This document shows positions 58,101 through 64,000 of a stretch of DNA of 64,000 nt, one piece after another. The DNA comes from Ophiura sarsii. Its lineage: Eukaryota > Echinodermata > Ophiuroidea > Amphilepidida > Ophiuridae. The translations under genes and the position numbers were made by a program. The notes below the pieces were generated by a model. That model made no database searches. It was not told the DNA's origin and worked only from the letters and a program-made list of their open reading frames with translations. Position 1 is the stretch's first letter. The number at the start of each line of letters is the position of its first letter. The stretch covers positions 35,800,553-35,864,552 of the forward strand of contig CM069457.1 in assembly GCA_035610835.1 (NCBI GenBank). Reading direction: 5' to 3'.

Positions 58101-61100
58101 AGTTTGACAACCAAGTTTCCGTAAGAGCAATAATATCAAAGTCATGTTCCAGTATGTAGTCACAAACTACAGCGGTCTTGTTACAAACAGATTGTGTGTT
58201 GAGAACACAGAGATTGGTGAAATTAGCAGAGATGTTATCGCGATTTATATGAGAGTTATCAATTAGTCTCGGTTCAGGTGAAAAATGCGGGACTTCGGTA
58301 GAATTAACATGCTCATGAGGGATGAAAGCTTTCTTCCGGCGCCCACCTCTTTTCTTACGAGGAATATGACAGCGGTTGTTTATACCCAAGTCCTTAAGGT
58401 GACTCCAAAGTTCACATGAGAGATGAGGAACTGTTTGATGGTGATTTTTGTTCAGTTGAAGAAGTTCTGTTCTGTTGTAAGATATATGTTTGAAATCATT
58501 TGGTGTGGTACTGCATGTGGTAGTAGTAGGTTCAGCTAAACTCGTTTCTGGTCCAGGATTATATTCTATGTCACCACATACCAATAGTTCAAGTTGAAAT
58601 GTGGCATTACAGTTGGCATAATATGGTATTCTACTATTTAGATATTTTCCATTTTCGTGATCACATTTGTATTTGTAATATTTCTGAGAAACAGAAACAT
58701 TGAGTTCATATCCTGAGTAGTCAGACAAATTGATAACACAAGAGATAAGTAGAAGAGTCAAGATGATCACATGCTGTGCAGCCATTATGCAAATTCAATA
58801 GCACTTGTGCAGGGTCATAAAGTACAAAGACACATCCTGTGCAGTGAAGAGCAGTATGCAAATTAGGCAAGTCACTGTCAAGGCAGCAAATAATCAATAT
58901 CCAAGGTGGCTATATGTACACTGTGTTAAATTCCATAGTTCCAAGTTGGAGAATTAACAATATAATTCCATAAAATGCATCAAAAATGTAGTATCAAATA
59001 TCAAGAAAATTGTCCAGTAGATTCCTTGGGATAACATCCATACACAGTAAATTTTTCCAAGCACGAAGCACAGAAGTTTCAACAAAAACTTCACAAAAAC
59101 AGGAGACAGGTAAGAGGTTGCTGCTCACTCACTGGTGGCGCCAGTGTTGCCAACTATTTGAGGTGCCAAAGCGCGGCGCAAGCGCCGCTCAAACCGCGGC
59201 CCACGACCAAAAGTAGCCCAATTTTTCATAGCGCCGAGTTGCCCCAAAATACACCCAATTTTGGTAAATTTAGCCCAATTTGTCCTTATTTCCTTTAAAA
59301 ACACCCAATTGGGCTCAAATGTGTTTGCTAACGTTATTTATGACTGCACAAACGTGACCATGACAATCAAGGCAGGACTGAAGAAAAATCGCCTTTTTAT
59401 TGGATTTTTAACAATTAATCAAATATTGAGAAGGCCTACAACTAATTTTGTATTTTAAAATGATGTTATTTTGTGTCGGGATCTGGGACAATGACTCTTT
59501 GCTATCATTGTTTTATTATCATATAAATATTACATTCCAAATTACATGGCGATACAATTTCTAAATTACTTAAAATCATGGTTTTAGAGAGAAAATAAAC
59601 TGTTGGGTTATCCCGACACTATATTTTTACTCTAAACAACCCGACAGTTTATACTTTCACTCTAATAATTTCACTCTAAAACTATGATTTTTAGGTAATT
59701 ATGAATCGTATCACTCTGTAACTCAGAATATATTTATATGATCAAATATTGAGAAGGCCTACAACTAATTTTGTATTTTATATGGTGTTATTTTGTGTTG
59801 GTATCTGGGACAATATATGACTCTTTGCTTTTCTTAATTATCATATAAATATTAGCATAATTTAATACCTTGCATGATTTTATCTTTATCATGTAAATAT
59901 TTGTATTATATTCTACCTTTATATTTGAAAATATTGTGTAATATGTTTAAGGACGCATTAGTCAATTACAGGTAGGTGTTCTGATTGCTAGCCCGAATTT
60001 CAACTTGATTTATTAAGTCATAATAATAATTTACCGGGATAATTTATTAATATTATTTAATCGTATAAGGCAAAAGAAAGAAATAGGCCTATACATCCAT
60101 GCAAGTACATTTTTATTATCCCACTACCATTCTATCTATGTCTTGTTCTTCTAGTCTAGTCTTCATCAATGCCGGAGACATCCGGTGCTTTATCTATCAA
60201 GAACAAAGCCTTGAAAGAAGTGTTGTGTACTTGAGATCGCCGTGAGATCGATTAGTTTAATAACAATGGGGCACAAACGGGAGACTTTCTATTCACTGAT
60301 GCGCCTGGATGATCACTTCATACACCCTTCAGTTGTGGAGGTACTGAAGCTGTGAAAAACATCCTCTTAGTCTATTGAAATTAGTATTGACCGTTTAATT
60401 AGTAAGAATGGGGATGCTCTTGGTCTTTTGAAATTGAGGAGACTACATGTAGCTGTGAAAAAAATCCTATTGAGCTCTCTTGGTCTATTGAAATTAATAT
60501 TGACCGCGTAATTTAGTGTAATTTAGTATGAATGGAGGATATTACCTGCTTGATTATGTGCCGCGGCCAAATTTGCTGAAAGTAGCCCAATTTTTAGCAA
60601 ACCGCGGCACACCTTTTCAACCCGCGGCGCACTAGTTAAAAGTAGCCCAATTGCGCGGCCAAACCGCGGTATTGGCAACACTGGGTGGCGCCCTCAATGA
60701 GAAAATCTTGCTACTTATTTTAATTGCACTCACCAGGTACTCTGGTTTGATAGTTAAAGTAAATCCATATCATCTATATATATATTTGTTAATAATCAGT
60801 CTTTAAAGTGACCATAACTCATTTGCTGGGGACACCAACGGACCCCTAATTTACAGAAACACCCAAAAGTGGATATTTTTGCGTGTGTAATTGTTCACGC
60901 TTTGCACATTTTGACAATTTTACTTGTTTTTATTTTCACAATTTTGAGCTTCCTTACATATACCTACATACAAAATGAATATAATATTTGTACGTTTTTA
61001 TTTCCGTGCTTGCTAATTTTAGCACGAAAACCGCAAAAATAAATGTAGCACGTAAATTTCCACTTTTACAGTAATTCTTTAAGTCCCTGAGAAGTATGAG

Positions 61101-63379
61101 ACATCAATTTTATTTTAAGAACGCAAAGGAAAATTTCAGTTCCTTCATCTTCTGAAAGCAAAAGAGGCCAGCTCTTGTCATACGATACACTTGTGATGAA
61201 CATGTGATATATTTGTTGTACGTGTGATAATTATAGAGTATTTTGTGCATATTTCCATGATACACAATATGTCAAAAGTAAACACTTGCCATGTGGCAGG
61301 CGGCTGCAGACGACATTCCAAAATGTTTCAAAAATGTCAAAATAATTGAATTTCATTACCATATGTGATTCGATCTGTGAAAACCCATCGGATGTCGCAA
61401 AATGTGAATTAGGGATTATGGGTAAAATATAAAAAATAAAAACACTTTTTTTAGATTTTGTTAGATTTTTTTAAAGAAAATAAGTTTCCAATACTTTGTG
61501 CCATCATCTTTTATGAAATTTCACCTTCAAAAACTTACTTAAGGTAGCTAACTCGGCTCCTACATGTACACCACAAACAGATATAAATATCTCCAATGAA
61601 AAATACCACTCACTTTTCATATTTTTGTTGTTTTCTAAAAACTAGAAACAGGGGGATTAAAAATTGACAGATTGAAACTTAGCGTTTATTAGCGTTTACT
61701 TTTTGCAGTGCCCCAGCAGAAACACGCTCTATGATATTATCCTTATGAGAATTTATGTTTCAATCATGTTAGTTTGATTCAAATATAGTCAGGCTGCGTT
61801 GATCATTGCCTAAGCATTATGTGTCGATCAAACAATGTCATCATCGTAACACATGATTAGCCCCGCCTAATTCTATTGACGACAACGTTTAAAGATAGCA
61901 CTTGATATCGATGTCGTCTCCCGATATATCATATGACTTCATTATCAAGTTTAATATCAACCAATCAGCAAGCGCAATTTTTCCGGGATAAATCTTCCAT
62001 AAGACAATACAAAACATAACACAAAGATTTTTTTGCGGAAAGGCGTTGTATTAGACTAGTTTTACAGAAGGAGCTCACACACCTTGACTACATCCAACGC
62101 CTTGATTAAAGGCTAGCGACTTTAGTGCAGCTCTATGTTATACTGTATGTACTCAAGAATAATATCAATTTGTTTTTAATGAAATTCCAGGAGAAATCTC
62201 CATCACCTCCTCATCTGAAGACGTTGAAGACAAAGAAGTGATCTTCCGTCAATATCATGATCATGTGATAGAAGAGAAGACAGCGGAGGATTTCAAGTGT
62301 AGAATGCGGCTAGATTCTGGGGATACGTGTGTGGTGACTAAAACCATGAAGGTTAGTGCGCTCTTTGAAATGGTACGAGGCAAGGGTCATTCAATAATTT
62401 CCCGGTAAAAGGAGATGAGGTACACAGCTTTCAACATCTCCCCCATACCTTTAAGTACAGTAGCAAAGCGTTGTTAATTTGAGATAAACCACGCTGCTAT
62501 GGAAAACTAGCATGCCGATCAAACCACACCAGTGTTTACCCGATCGCAGCCGAAGTGTGTGTTGTTTTGGAATGATAATGCACACGCTGTTTCACAGAGA
62601 CTTTTGAAGTTATTATTTTAATTTGATCATTTTAGTGTTCATTTTAAGGGTTTTGAAAATAGTTTGAATGAAATTGTTAAAAATGATGTACAATTCAATT
62701 ATGTTCTTATTTGCATTGTCTTTTTATGAAATGGCGTTCAAATCCGTGGGTTTTCTCTCTTGCAGATTGCATCACTTACAATCAACCAGAAAGGATATAA
62801 ATTCCAACTGTTTAAATTGTTTTTTCACCTTTATTCAAGGTAGCAATTTTACCAGAGAAAGCAGATGCCTCAGATGTTGTCTGATTTTCCAATTAGCTTT
62901 AACACTTTCCATGCGACTATTAGTTTTACCATATTATACAAAACAGATTGTTCCAAAACCTTTCCCAACTTTCAAAGTCTATCTAAAGAATTACTGAACC
63001 AATACTAGGCATGTTTGTACTTTTTGTAATGCATTTCGCATGGTGATTCCACATTGGTGATGATATTCAATAATTTTTACATTTTTGAAACATTTTGTAA
63101 AATGTTGGAACTGTCGTCTGCAGATGACTGCCGTGTGTTAAGATTGGTTAGACAAAATATGTGTGAGTTGGCATAGGTCCCATGCAATTATTTAATACAT
63201 TCTTGTTACCTTATATATCTCAATACAGGCTGAACTCAGTAGCAGCGTGCAAGAAATGCTTTCCATTCGATATCGTCAGATCGGTGAAAACACCATGATA
63301 ACAAACTTATATTTTTGCGGGACATTGGAACACCCTGAGAGAATCGATGGTATTATGAAAAATGGTTTCTCCGATCAAG
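39923..63379 (+). CDS. GNAT acetyltransferase plus PARP/ART-like domain protein (12 exons seen, 3'-incomplete)
   Basis: Exons: 39,923-40,156; 43,544-43,679; 44,491-44,797; 45,818-45,988; 46,958-47,045; 47,756-47,939; 48,462-48,616; 49,596-49,671; 52,424-52,522; 54,155-54,226; 62,191-62,351; 63,229-63,379. All have AG/GT borders and join in frame (611 residues), ending in phase 1 before the window edge. Residues ~125-245 are acidic (E/D runs). Residues ~265-372 are a GNAT fold: strand IVACATWEK, acetyl-CoA loop R302-K-L-G-I-G307, then VYADLTAVDFFASFGF. Residues ~380-465 look helical/coiled coil. The last exon has NLYFCGTLEHPERIDGIMKNGF, resembling the start of a PARP catalytic domain (LFHGT...I...GF), with Cys591 where the NAD-binding His is expected. 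Residue 1 is the first ATG; an in-frame GTG lies six codons upstream. Function and name are not recognised. Confidence 0.8.
40579..41352. mobile_element. hAT-type non-autonomous element, 8-bp GTTTTGTT duplication
   Basis: The ends CCCGGGGGGGTCACTCACAT and its inverse are flanked by an exact 8-bp duplication GTTTTGTT (40,571-40,578 and 41,353-41,360). It lies in intron 1. No transposase is present. Confidence 0.85.
41353..41896. other. Intron 1 interior, no feature recognised
   Basis: Ordinary AT-rich intron sequence between a hAT element and a nested MITE pair. Confidence 0.4.
41897..42656. mobile_element. AGGGACA-family MITE, TTAA duplication, carrying a nested MITE
   Basis: TTAA at 41,893-41,896 and 42,657-42,660. 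The left end AGGGACATTAAGTGGTGTTG is split at its TTAA by the second MITE (41,908-42,264). The right end, inverted, reads AGGGACACTAAGAGATGTGT. Other copies: 42,960-43,510 and 53,850-54,095. Confidence 0.8.
41908..42264. mobile_element. AGGTAGATG MITE nested in another MITE
   Basis: Ends AGGTAGATGACCCGATCACA and its inverse; TTAA at 41,904-41,907 and 42,265-42,268. Same family as 23,646-24,014. Confidence 0.85.
42701..42945. mobile_element. Degenerate CAGTGGCGTAGC element with poly(C)
   Basis: The right end TAGCTACGCCACTG matches the family at 37,941-38,163. The left end is decayed to CAGGTGTAGCC followed by about 22 C. Confidence 0.6.
42960..43510. mobile_element. AGGGACA-family MITE carrying a palindromic insert, TTAA duplication
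   Basis: TTAA at 42,956-42,959 and 43,511-43,514. The interior shares CACTTCAGAATTCAAGATGA with 41,897-42,656. Its right end lies about 30 bp upstream of the exon 2 acceptor. Confidence 0.7.
43208..43442. mobile_element. ~235-bp palindromic foldback element
   Basis: Arms of about 105 bp: GCAGATTTACATTTC...TTTTAGAGTGAA and its inverse, around a core with GACAGTTTA. A related, more decayed copy is at 59,545-59,745. Confidence 0.8.
43544..43679 (+). CDS. GNAT/ART-like gene, exon 2
   Basis: Acceptor TTTAATTTCAG; encodes VPNRELLHAVVALYDVC...LIRDPK. Donor AAAAG/GTAATT, phase 1. Its 3' half is duplicated downstream at about 43,858-43,932. Confidence 0.8.
43614..44103. repeat. ~240-bp tandem duplication including the 3' half of exon 2
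   Basis: The first unit runs from TTATATGATACCGTAGCAGG (43,619) into intron 2; the second starts at about 43,860. The second exon copy has a 9-bp insertion, lacks an acceptor directly before it, and its donor is changed to GTTATT, so it is probably a dead pseudo-exon. Confidence 0.85.
44491..44797 (+). CDS. GNAT/ART-like gene, exon 3
   Basis: Acceptor ACATTTGTAG; donor GAAAG/GTAAGC, phase 2. Encodes about 102 residues dominated by Glu/Asp, a probably disordered linker. The opposite strand shows a Ser-rich shadow frame only. Confidence 0.8.
44995..45678. mobile_element. 684-bp foldback element with TTAA duplication
   Basis: Nearly the whole element is one inverted repeat with ~330-bp arms (GGGGGGACTCAAGGAAGT left; its counterpart right). 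TTAA at 44,991-44,994 and 45,679-45,682. It sits in intron 3 and would fold into a very long hairpin in the pre-mRNA. Confidence 0.8.
45818..45988 (+). CDS. GNAT/ART-like gene, exon 4
   Basis: Acceptor TTAATCACAG; donor CACAT/GTAAGT, phase 2. Encodes SEEEEEDFSKGIDNFL... through IVACATWEKSH, the early GNAT strands. Confidence 0.8.
46042..46337. mobile_element. MITE, TIR GGCCATACAAAGAAG, TAA duplication
   Basis: Left GGCCATACAAAGAAG...AGTCTGTCTCAGAA and inverted right GGCCAAACAAAGAAGGTCTG; TAA at 46,039-46,041 and 46,338-46,340. A 3-bp TWA duplication points to PIF/Harbinger. Confidence 0.75.
46720..46893. mobile_element. Small inverted-repeat element, TIR CCTGTTCTACAG
   Basis: CCTGTTCTACAG at the left and CTGTAGAACAGG at the right, 174 bp apart, in intron 4. 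No clear target duplication. Confidence 0.55.
46958..47045 (+). CDS. GNAT/ART-like gene, exon 5 (acetyl-CoA loop)
   Basis: Acceptor TTCTTTAG; donor TTCAG/GTAAAA, phase 0. Encodes ITQIDLIAVRKRFRKLGIGK with the R-x-x-G-x-G signature of GNAT motif A. Confidence 0.85.
47120..47463. mobile_element. MITE, TIR GGCCCAA, TAA duplication
   Basis: Left GGCCCAAAGTC, right TTGGGCC; TAA at 47,117-47,119 and 47,464-47,466. Probably PIF/Harbinger-derived. Confidence 0.6.
47756..47939 (+). CDS. GNAT/ART-like gene, exon 6 (GNAT motif B)
   Basis: Acceptor TTTTCTTCAG; donor ACAG/GTAGGT, phase 1. Encodes YDSLVVYADLTAVDFFASFG and closing strand NCQLMCYLPPY. Confidence 0.85.
48120..48150 (+). mobile_element. Solo end of a Tc1/mariner-like element
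   Basis: ACAGGGTGAATCAAAAAACA resembles mariner-type termini; no partner end was found. A similar end occurs at about 63,682 (ACAGGCTGTATCAAAAAGAT). Confidence 0.35.
48462..48616 (+). CDS. GNAT/ART-like gene, exon 7
   Basis: Acceptor TTCATTACAG; donor GCATTA/GTAAGT, phase 0. Encodes a helical segment (LDLKVMELEIQKWSEKSRES). A diverged piece is repeated at 48,986-49,022. Confidence 0.8.
48855..48975. repeat. ~42-60-bp tandem repeat, 2-3 units
   Basis: GATGTACCTCTTAATAACTC with ATTAGCAT-ATTTAGACG occurs twice, with a third partial copy. Confidence 0.75.
48986..49022 (+). pseudogene. Duplicated fragment of exon 7 in intron 7
   Basis: CTGGAGTTGGAAATCCAGAA and AATGGTCAGA-AA-AGTC repeat the exon 7 stretch near 48,508-48,552. 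There are no splice sites around it. Confidence 0.7.
49153..49326. mobile_element. Small element with GATTATATGGTCC inverted ends and internal palindromes
   Basis: Begins CCGATTATATGGTCC and ends GGACCATATAATCTCGG. At the left end TATATGGTCCTGGACCATAT, a near-perfect palindrome, occurs twice in tandem. Confidence 0.55.
49596..49671 (+). CDS. GNAT/ART-like gene, exon 8
   Basis: Acceptor CTATTTCCAG; donor ATTG/GTACGT, phase 1. Encodes SSQQELIDSMSSEMQELQRE, heptad-like. Confidence 0.8.
49809..50128. mobile_element. Inverted-repeat element containing a tRNA-like SINE segment
   Basis: An exact 24-bp inverted repeat, AATGGAAATACCCACATGAC..., bounds it. Inside on the minus strand (about 50,000-49,925) lie an A-box-like TGGTCTAATGGTTTAGAG and a B-box-like GGTTTGATTCC at tRNA spacing, with a degenerate anticodon arm. 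Either a SINE landed in a MITE or the element evolved from a tRNA. Confidence 0.6.
50359..51462. mobile_element. Tc1/mariner-like element with ~270-bp inverted repeats
   Basis: The left end starts CGGGTGTCCTAAAAAAAGGG. The right end, inverted, starts CAGGGTGTCCCTAAAAAAAG. Similarity of the arms extends inward about 270 bp (shared TGTCAATCCTGAGATAT, GCTACCCAAAATCG). The centre holds a broken transposase. Confidence 0.75.
50849..51125 (+). pseudogene. Broken mariner/IS630-type transposase N-terminus
   Basis: A frame reads MVLKYHETRSPAEVTREFAI then YFPNTHVPSRN, and further on DNVRHALQRDPRISARRN. These match the two helix-turn-helix blocks of mariner-like transposases. Stops separate them and no catalytic domain follows. 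Confidence 0.6.
51631..51840. mobile_element. MITE, TIR ACTGTAAAAC
   Basis: Left ACTGTAAAACACTATAATTT, right AATTAAGTGGTTTTACAGT, AT or TA at both borders. Related fragments occur near 16,640 and 48,290-48,415. Confidence 0.7.
51944..52184 (+). mobile_element. Single-unit ACACTTTC MITE, TA duplication
   Basis: Starts ACACTTTCCACG and ends CGCAGAATGTGT; TA outside both ends. This is the monomer of the palindrome at 1,384-1,862. Confidence 0.8.
52424..52522 (+). CDS. GNAT/ART-like gene, exon 9
   Basis: Acceptor CTATTTCACAG; donor CAGG/GTAAGA, phase 1. Encodes EKDYLHHKIKTLKDSFSGTD through NASDYQ. Confidence 0.75.
52523..53338. other. Intron 9; AGAAGGCC repeat and TCCAC-rich stretch
   Basis: GCCAGAAGGCC-TAACTCA occurs at about 52,640 and 52,780. 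At 52,900-53,085 the word CCACA/TCCAC recurs more than a dozen times at irregular spacing. No coding signal. Confidence 0.5.
53339..53545 (+). mobile_element. tRNA-derived SINE (Thr-AGT-like head)
   Basis: ACCGGTGGCTCGGTGGTTAT starts a tRNA-like fold. It has a 7-bp acceptor stem (ACCGGTG with CGCCGGT), an anticodon stem CCCGG/TCGGG around CTAGTGA (anticodon AGT if read as a 7-nt loop) and a B-box GGGTTCAATTC. A ~120-bp unrelated body follows, ending in AT-rich TTATAAAATAATA. It is a SINE copy rather than a functional tRNA gene, because the D and T arms are imperfect. Confidence 0.65.
53850..54095. mobile_element. AGGGACA-family MITE, TTAA duplication
   Basis: Left AGGGGTACTAAGAGATGTGT; inverted right AGGTGTATTAAGAGATGTTT; TTAA at 53,846-53,849 and 54,096-54,099. 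It ends 59 bp before exon 10. Confidence 0.8.
54155..54226 (+). CDS. GNAT/ART-like gene, exon 10
   Basis: Acceptor CTTTTTTCAG; donor ATTG/GTAAGT, phase 1. Encodes DLVGDDDDIDTNSLIQQLER. The next intron is about 8 kb long and holds the largest element cluster. Confidence 0.7.
55435..58785 (-). CDS. LINE polyprotein: signal-like leader, 2A, APE endonuclease, reverse transcriptase
   Basis: An intact 1,116-residue frame from ATG 58,785. Residues 1-20 form a hydrophobic signal-like segment (VIILTLLLISCVI). DIEYNPGP at 72-79 is an exact 2A ribosome-skipping motif. A basic patch (RKKRGGRRKK) lies at 143-152. Endonuclease motifs: N196, E223 (TETW), GDFN near 339, LDLVIS near 380, TDH near 402-404. 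RT motifs: NFRPVS near 695, LLDLSAAFD near 744, QGSVLGP near 804 and YADD at 834-837. Between QSAYRK and the LLDLSAAFD block about 23 residues usually present (the HSTETAL region) are missing, an in-frame deletion that probably kills the enzyme. The C-terminus (FKNLLKTRLFD) is complete. Confidence 0.9.
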   Translation of the reverse strand: MAAQHVIILTLLLISCVINLSDYSGYELNVSVSQKYYKYKCDHENGKYLNSRIPYYANCNATFQLELLVCGDIEYNPGPETSLAEPTTTTCSTTPNDFKHISYNRTELLQLNKNHHQTVPHLSCELWSHLKDLGINNRCHIPRKKRGGRRKKAFIPHEHVNSTEVPHFSPEPRLIDNSHINRDNISANFTNLCVLNTQSVCNKTAVVCDYILEHDFDIIALTETWLSNSDKHKQTVGELTLPGYNFFHVPRPIRSGGGVGIIHKESITRVASSLFQATSFESLCCDLTFKGDILPLKIVILYRPGYSKKHRVTPRVFFEEFSAYVSSLSTSVCKLLIVGDFNFHLDIPSDPDVIRLADILSSSNLTQFVRDPTHIDGHTLDLVISRSDDDIVDSVTVPFLFTDHAVIHCQLALQKPKFVRKVISYRKWKSINKDNFAKDLQLSELISSSSDLDTFVDEYDTILRNILDKHAPLKHRSITIRPSNPWYTPEIDTAKKLRKKLERRWRKTNLEIDRQLFKSQRMVVVNMINDAKSKYYEDKILQCKSQKEIFKVVESLLHQKGNVKLPSHACQKELAHRFNDYFVSKISKIRRDLDTIAPTAPVLPTENNVATFMMSFTPATDDEIYKIVSSSPSKSCTLDPIPTWMLKDHINIMVPVITKIVNLSLENATFPDHFKNALVSPLIKKPSLDADILKNFRPVSNLRFVSKIVEKVVAHRLAAHLCLNNLYEQHQSAYRKRGIFLILLDLSAAFDTIDHDILFRRLESIGVKDSALKWFQSYLKNRTQAVNINGTISTHVPLKYGVPQGSVLGPILFTIYSSPIASIARKHGLNVHSYADDTQLYVPFNLNDRNDEMSARQRAEACILEIKSWMSVNKLKLNDDKTEFLIMTSRFNQRKICDHHINIDTSSVLASKSARNLGIVFDNNLCMDVQVRRICQSVYYHIRNVNSIRKMLTFETAATIVHALITSRIDNGNSLLFGITDHLLHKLQLAQNAAARILTKTRKFDHITPILKDLHWLPVRERIHFKLLLLTWKALHGTSPTYIANLLVPYHPKRTLRSSDKLLLVVPRTTSSFGDRAFSVAAPTLWNSLPYNLRCCDSLDSFKNLLKTRLFDSVYN
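58549..58572 (-). other. 2A-like ribosome-skipping motif
   Basis: Codons read DIEYNPGP, matching D-[VI]-E-x-N-P-G-P exactly, and are preceded by a hydrophobic LELLVCG. Skipping would release a ~78-residue leader from the enzyme. 2A motifs at the N-terminus of APE-type LINE ORFs, and their use with signal sequences, are known from sea urchin. Confidence 0.85.
59142..60683. mobile_element. hAT-type element, TIR CAGTGTTGCCAA, 8-bp GGTGGCGC duplication
   Basis: CAGTGTTGCCAA at the left and TTGGCAACACTG at the right. GGTGGCGC is exactly duplicated at 59,134-59,141 and 60,684-60,691. Subterminal regions share AAACCGCGG and AAAAGTAGCCCAATTTTT words. No transposase ORF. A foldback element (59,545-59,745) is nested inside, flanked by a ~110-bp direct repeat (59,421 and 59,741). 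Confidence 0.9.
59545..59745. mobile_element. Palindromic foldback element (same family as 43,208-43,442)
   Basis: ATTCCAAATTACATGGCGAT...AAAATCATGGTTTTAGAG and an inverted right arm (ACTCTAAAACTATGATTTTT). The core has inverted CCCGACA/TGTTGGG words. Confidence 0.7.
60865..62190. other. Intron 10 right part, no gene recognised
   Basis: 61,286-61,372 is an inverted fragment of the ACACTTTC MITE. The remainder, including 61,380-62,160, shows no motif I can name. Confidence 0.45.
62191..62351 (+). CDS. GNAT/ART-like gene, exon 11
   Basis: Acceptor GAAATTCCAG; donor ATGAAG/GTTAGT, phase 0. Encodes GEISITSSSEDVEDKEVIFR through CVVTKTMK. Confidence 0.75.
62902..63138 (+). mobile_element. Single-unit ACACTTTC MITE, TA duplication
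   Basis: Starts ACACTTTCCATGCG and ends CCGTGTGT; TA outside both ends; in intron 11, 90 bp before exon 12. Confidence 0.8.
63229..63379 (+). CDS. GNAT/ART-like gene, exon 12 (start of ART-like domain)
   Basis: Acceptor TCAATACAG; donor CAAG/GTATGT, phase 1. Encodes AELSSSVQEMLSIRY...LYFCGT...IMKNGFSDQ. Further exons must lie beyond 64,000. A long (TGAT)n tract starts 5 bp after the donor. Confidence 0.75.
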
Positions 63380-63384
63380 GTATG

Positions 63385-64000
<616 letters not shown>

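Larger units (their letters stand above)
55279..59133 (-). mobile_element. L2/CR1-type LINE with 2A leader
   Basis: One ORF on the minus strand (58,785-55,435), a short 3' UTR with GGCGCATTATAAATGCC, then a (TTA)n tail at 55,297-55,279, as in L2/CR1 elements. The 5' UTR extends to at least 59,133, where a hAT has inserted; its remaining part may continue beyond 60,692. Confidence 0.8.
54272..60864. mobile_element. Large TIR element with iterated TAACNGGGACACCAA, disrupted by a LINE and a hAT
   Basis: The left end GGGTGTTTCTGTAAATTAGG and the exact inverse at the right share 25 bp. AAAA lies outside both. The motif TAACNGGGACACCAA occurs at about 54,470, 54,845 (with an inverted partner forming a ~38-bp palindrome to 54,880) and 55,034; near the right end only GGGACACCAAC is conserved (60,829). 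With the LINE and hAT removed, about 1-1.5 kb of its own sequence remains. It fills intron 10. Confidence 0.65.

Noticed and set aside
62668..62997. 109-residue plus-strand ORF
   Set aside because: Spans intron sequence and runs into a MITE; no domain, and the flanking exons splice past it.

Overview
The window is animal nuclear DNA: spliced genes with GT/AG introns, about 60 percent A+T, dense in transposons, satellites and small inverted-repeat elements, with no bacterial-style operons. Frequent AGGCCTA words, CR1/L2-type LINEs (one with a signal-peptide-plus-2A leader of the kind described from sea urchin) and many TTAA-, TA- and 8-bp-duplicating elements suggest a marine invertebrate deuterostome, most likely an echinoderm. 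The species is an inference and is not proven.

Layout. 1-4.3 kb: dispersed repeats, a palindromic MITE and a ~0.8-0.95 kb tandem duplication. 4.3-8.1 kb (minus strand): a CR1-type LINE with a PHD-finger ORF1 and an endonuclease/reverse-transcriptase ORF2, broken at its 3' end. 8,262-13,526: a 5.3 kb terminal-inverted-repeat (TIR) element flanked by TTAT and filled by a 108-bp satellite. 13.6-28.2 kb: a satellite array split by one complete 11.3 kb DNA transposon (15,674-27,017). That transposon has TIRs, a TA target duplication, dense subterminal repeats, a TNP2/CACTA-like transposase on the plus strand and, on the minus strand, a spliced gene for a Gln/Pro-rich repeat protein ending in a BEN domain. 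The arrangement resembles the two-protein (transposase plus subterminal-repeat binder) plan of plant CACTA elements, but with a BEN protein as the candidate binder. It is the best candidate here for an undescribed system.

28-39.8 kb: tandem repeats, a LINE 3' relic and MITEs. It also holds a 2.6 kb TIR element (33,861-36,469) with ten copies of the 13-mer GTTTATTACGTTR and no credible ORF. 39.9 kb to the right edge: one host gene on the plus strand. Twelve exons join in phase and give 611 residues before the window ends. The protein has an acidic region, a GNAT acetyltransferase domain, coiled coils and the start of what looks like a PARP-type ADP-ribosyltransferase domain. Its introns are packed with nested MITEs, hAT elements, a mariner relic, SINE-like sequences, an L2/CR1-type LINE whose ORF carries an exact 2A motif (DIEYNPGP), and a third large motif-iterating TIR element (54,272-60,864).

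Three large TIR elements (8,262-13,526; 33,861-36,469; 54,272-60,864) share a plan: termini starting GG, 4-bp A/T duplications, no transposase of their own, and several copies of a private internal motif. I could not assign them to a known superfamily.
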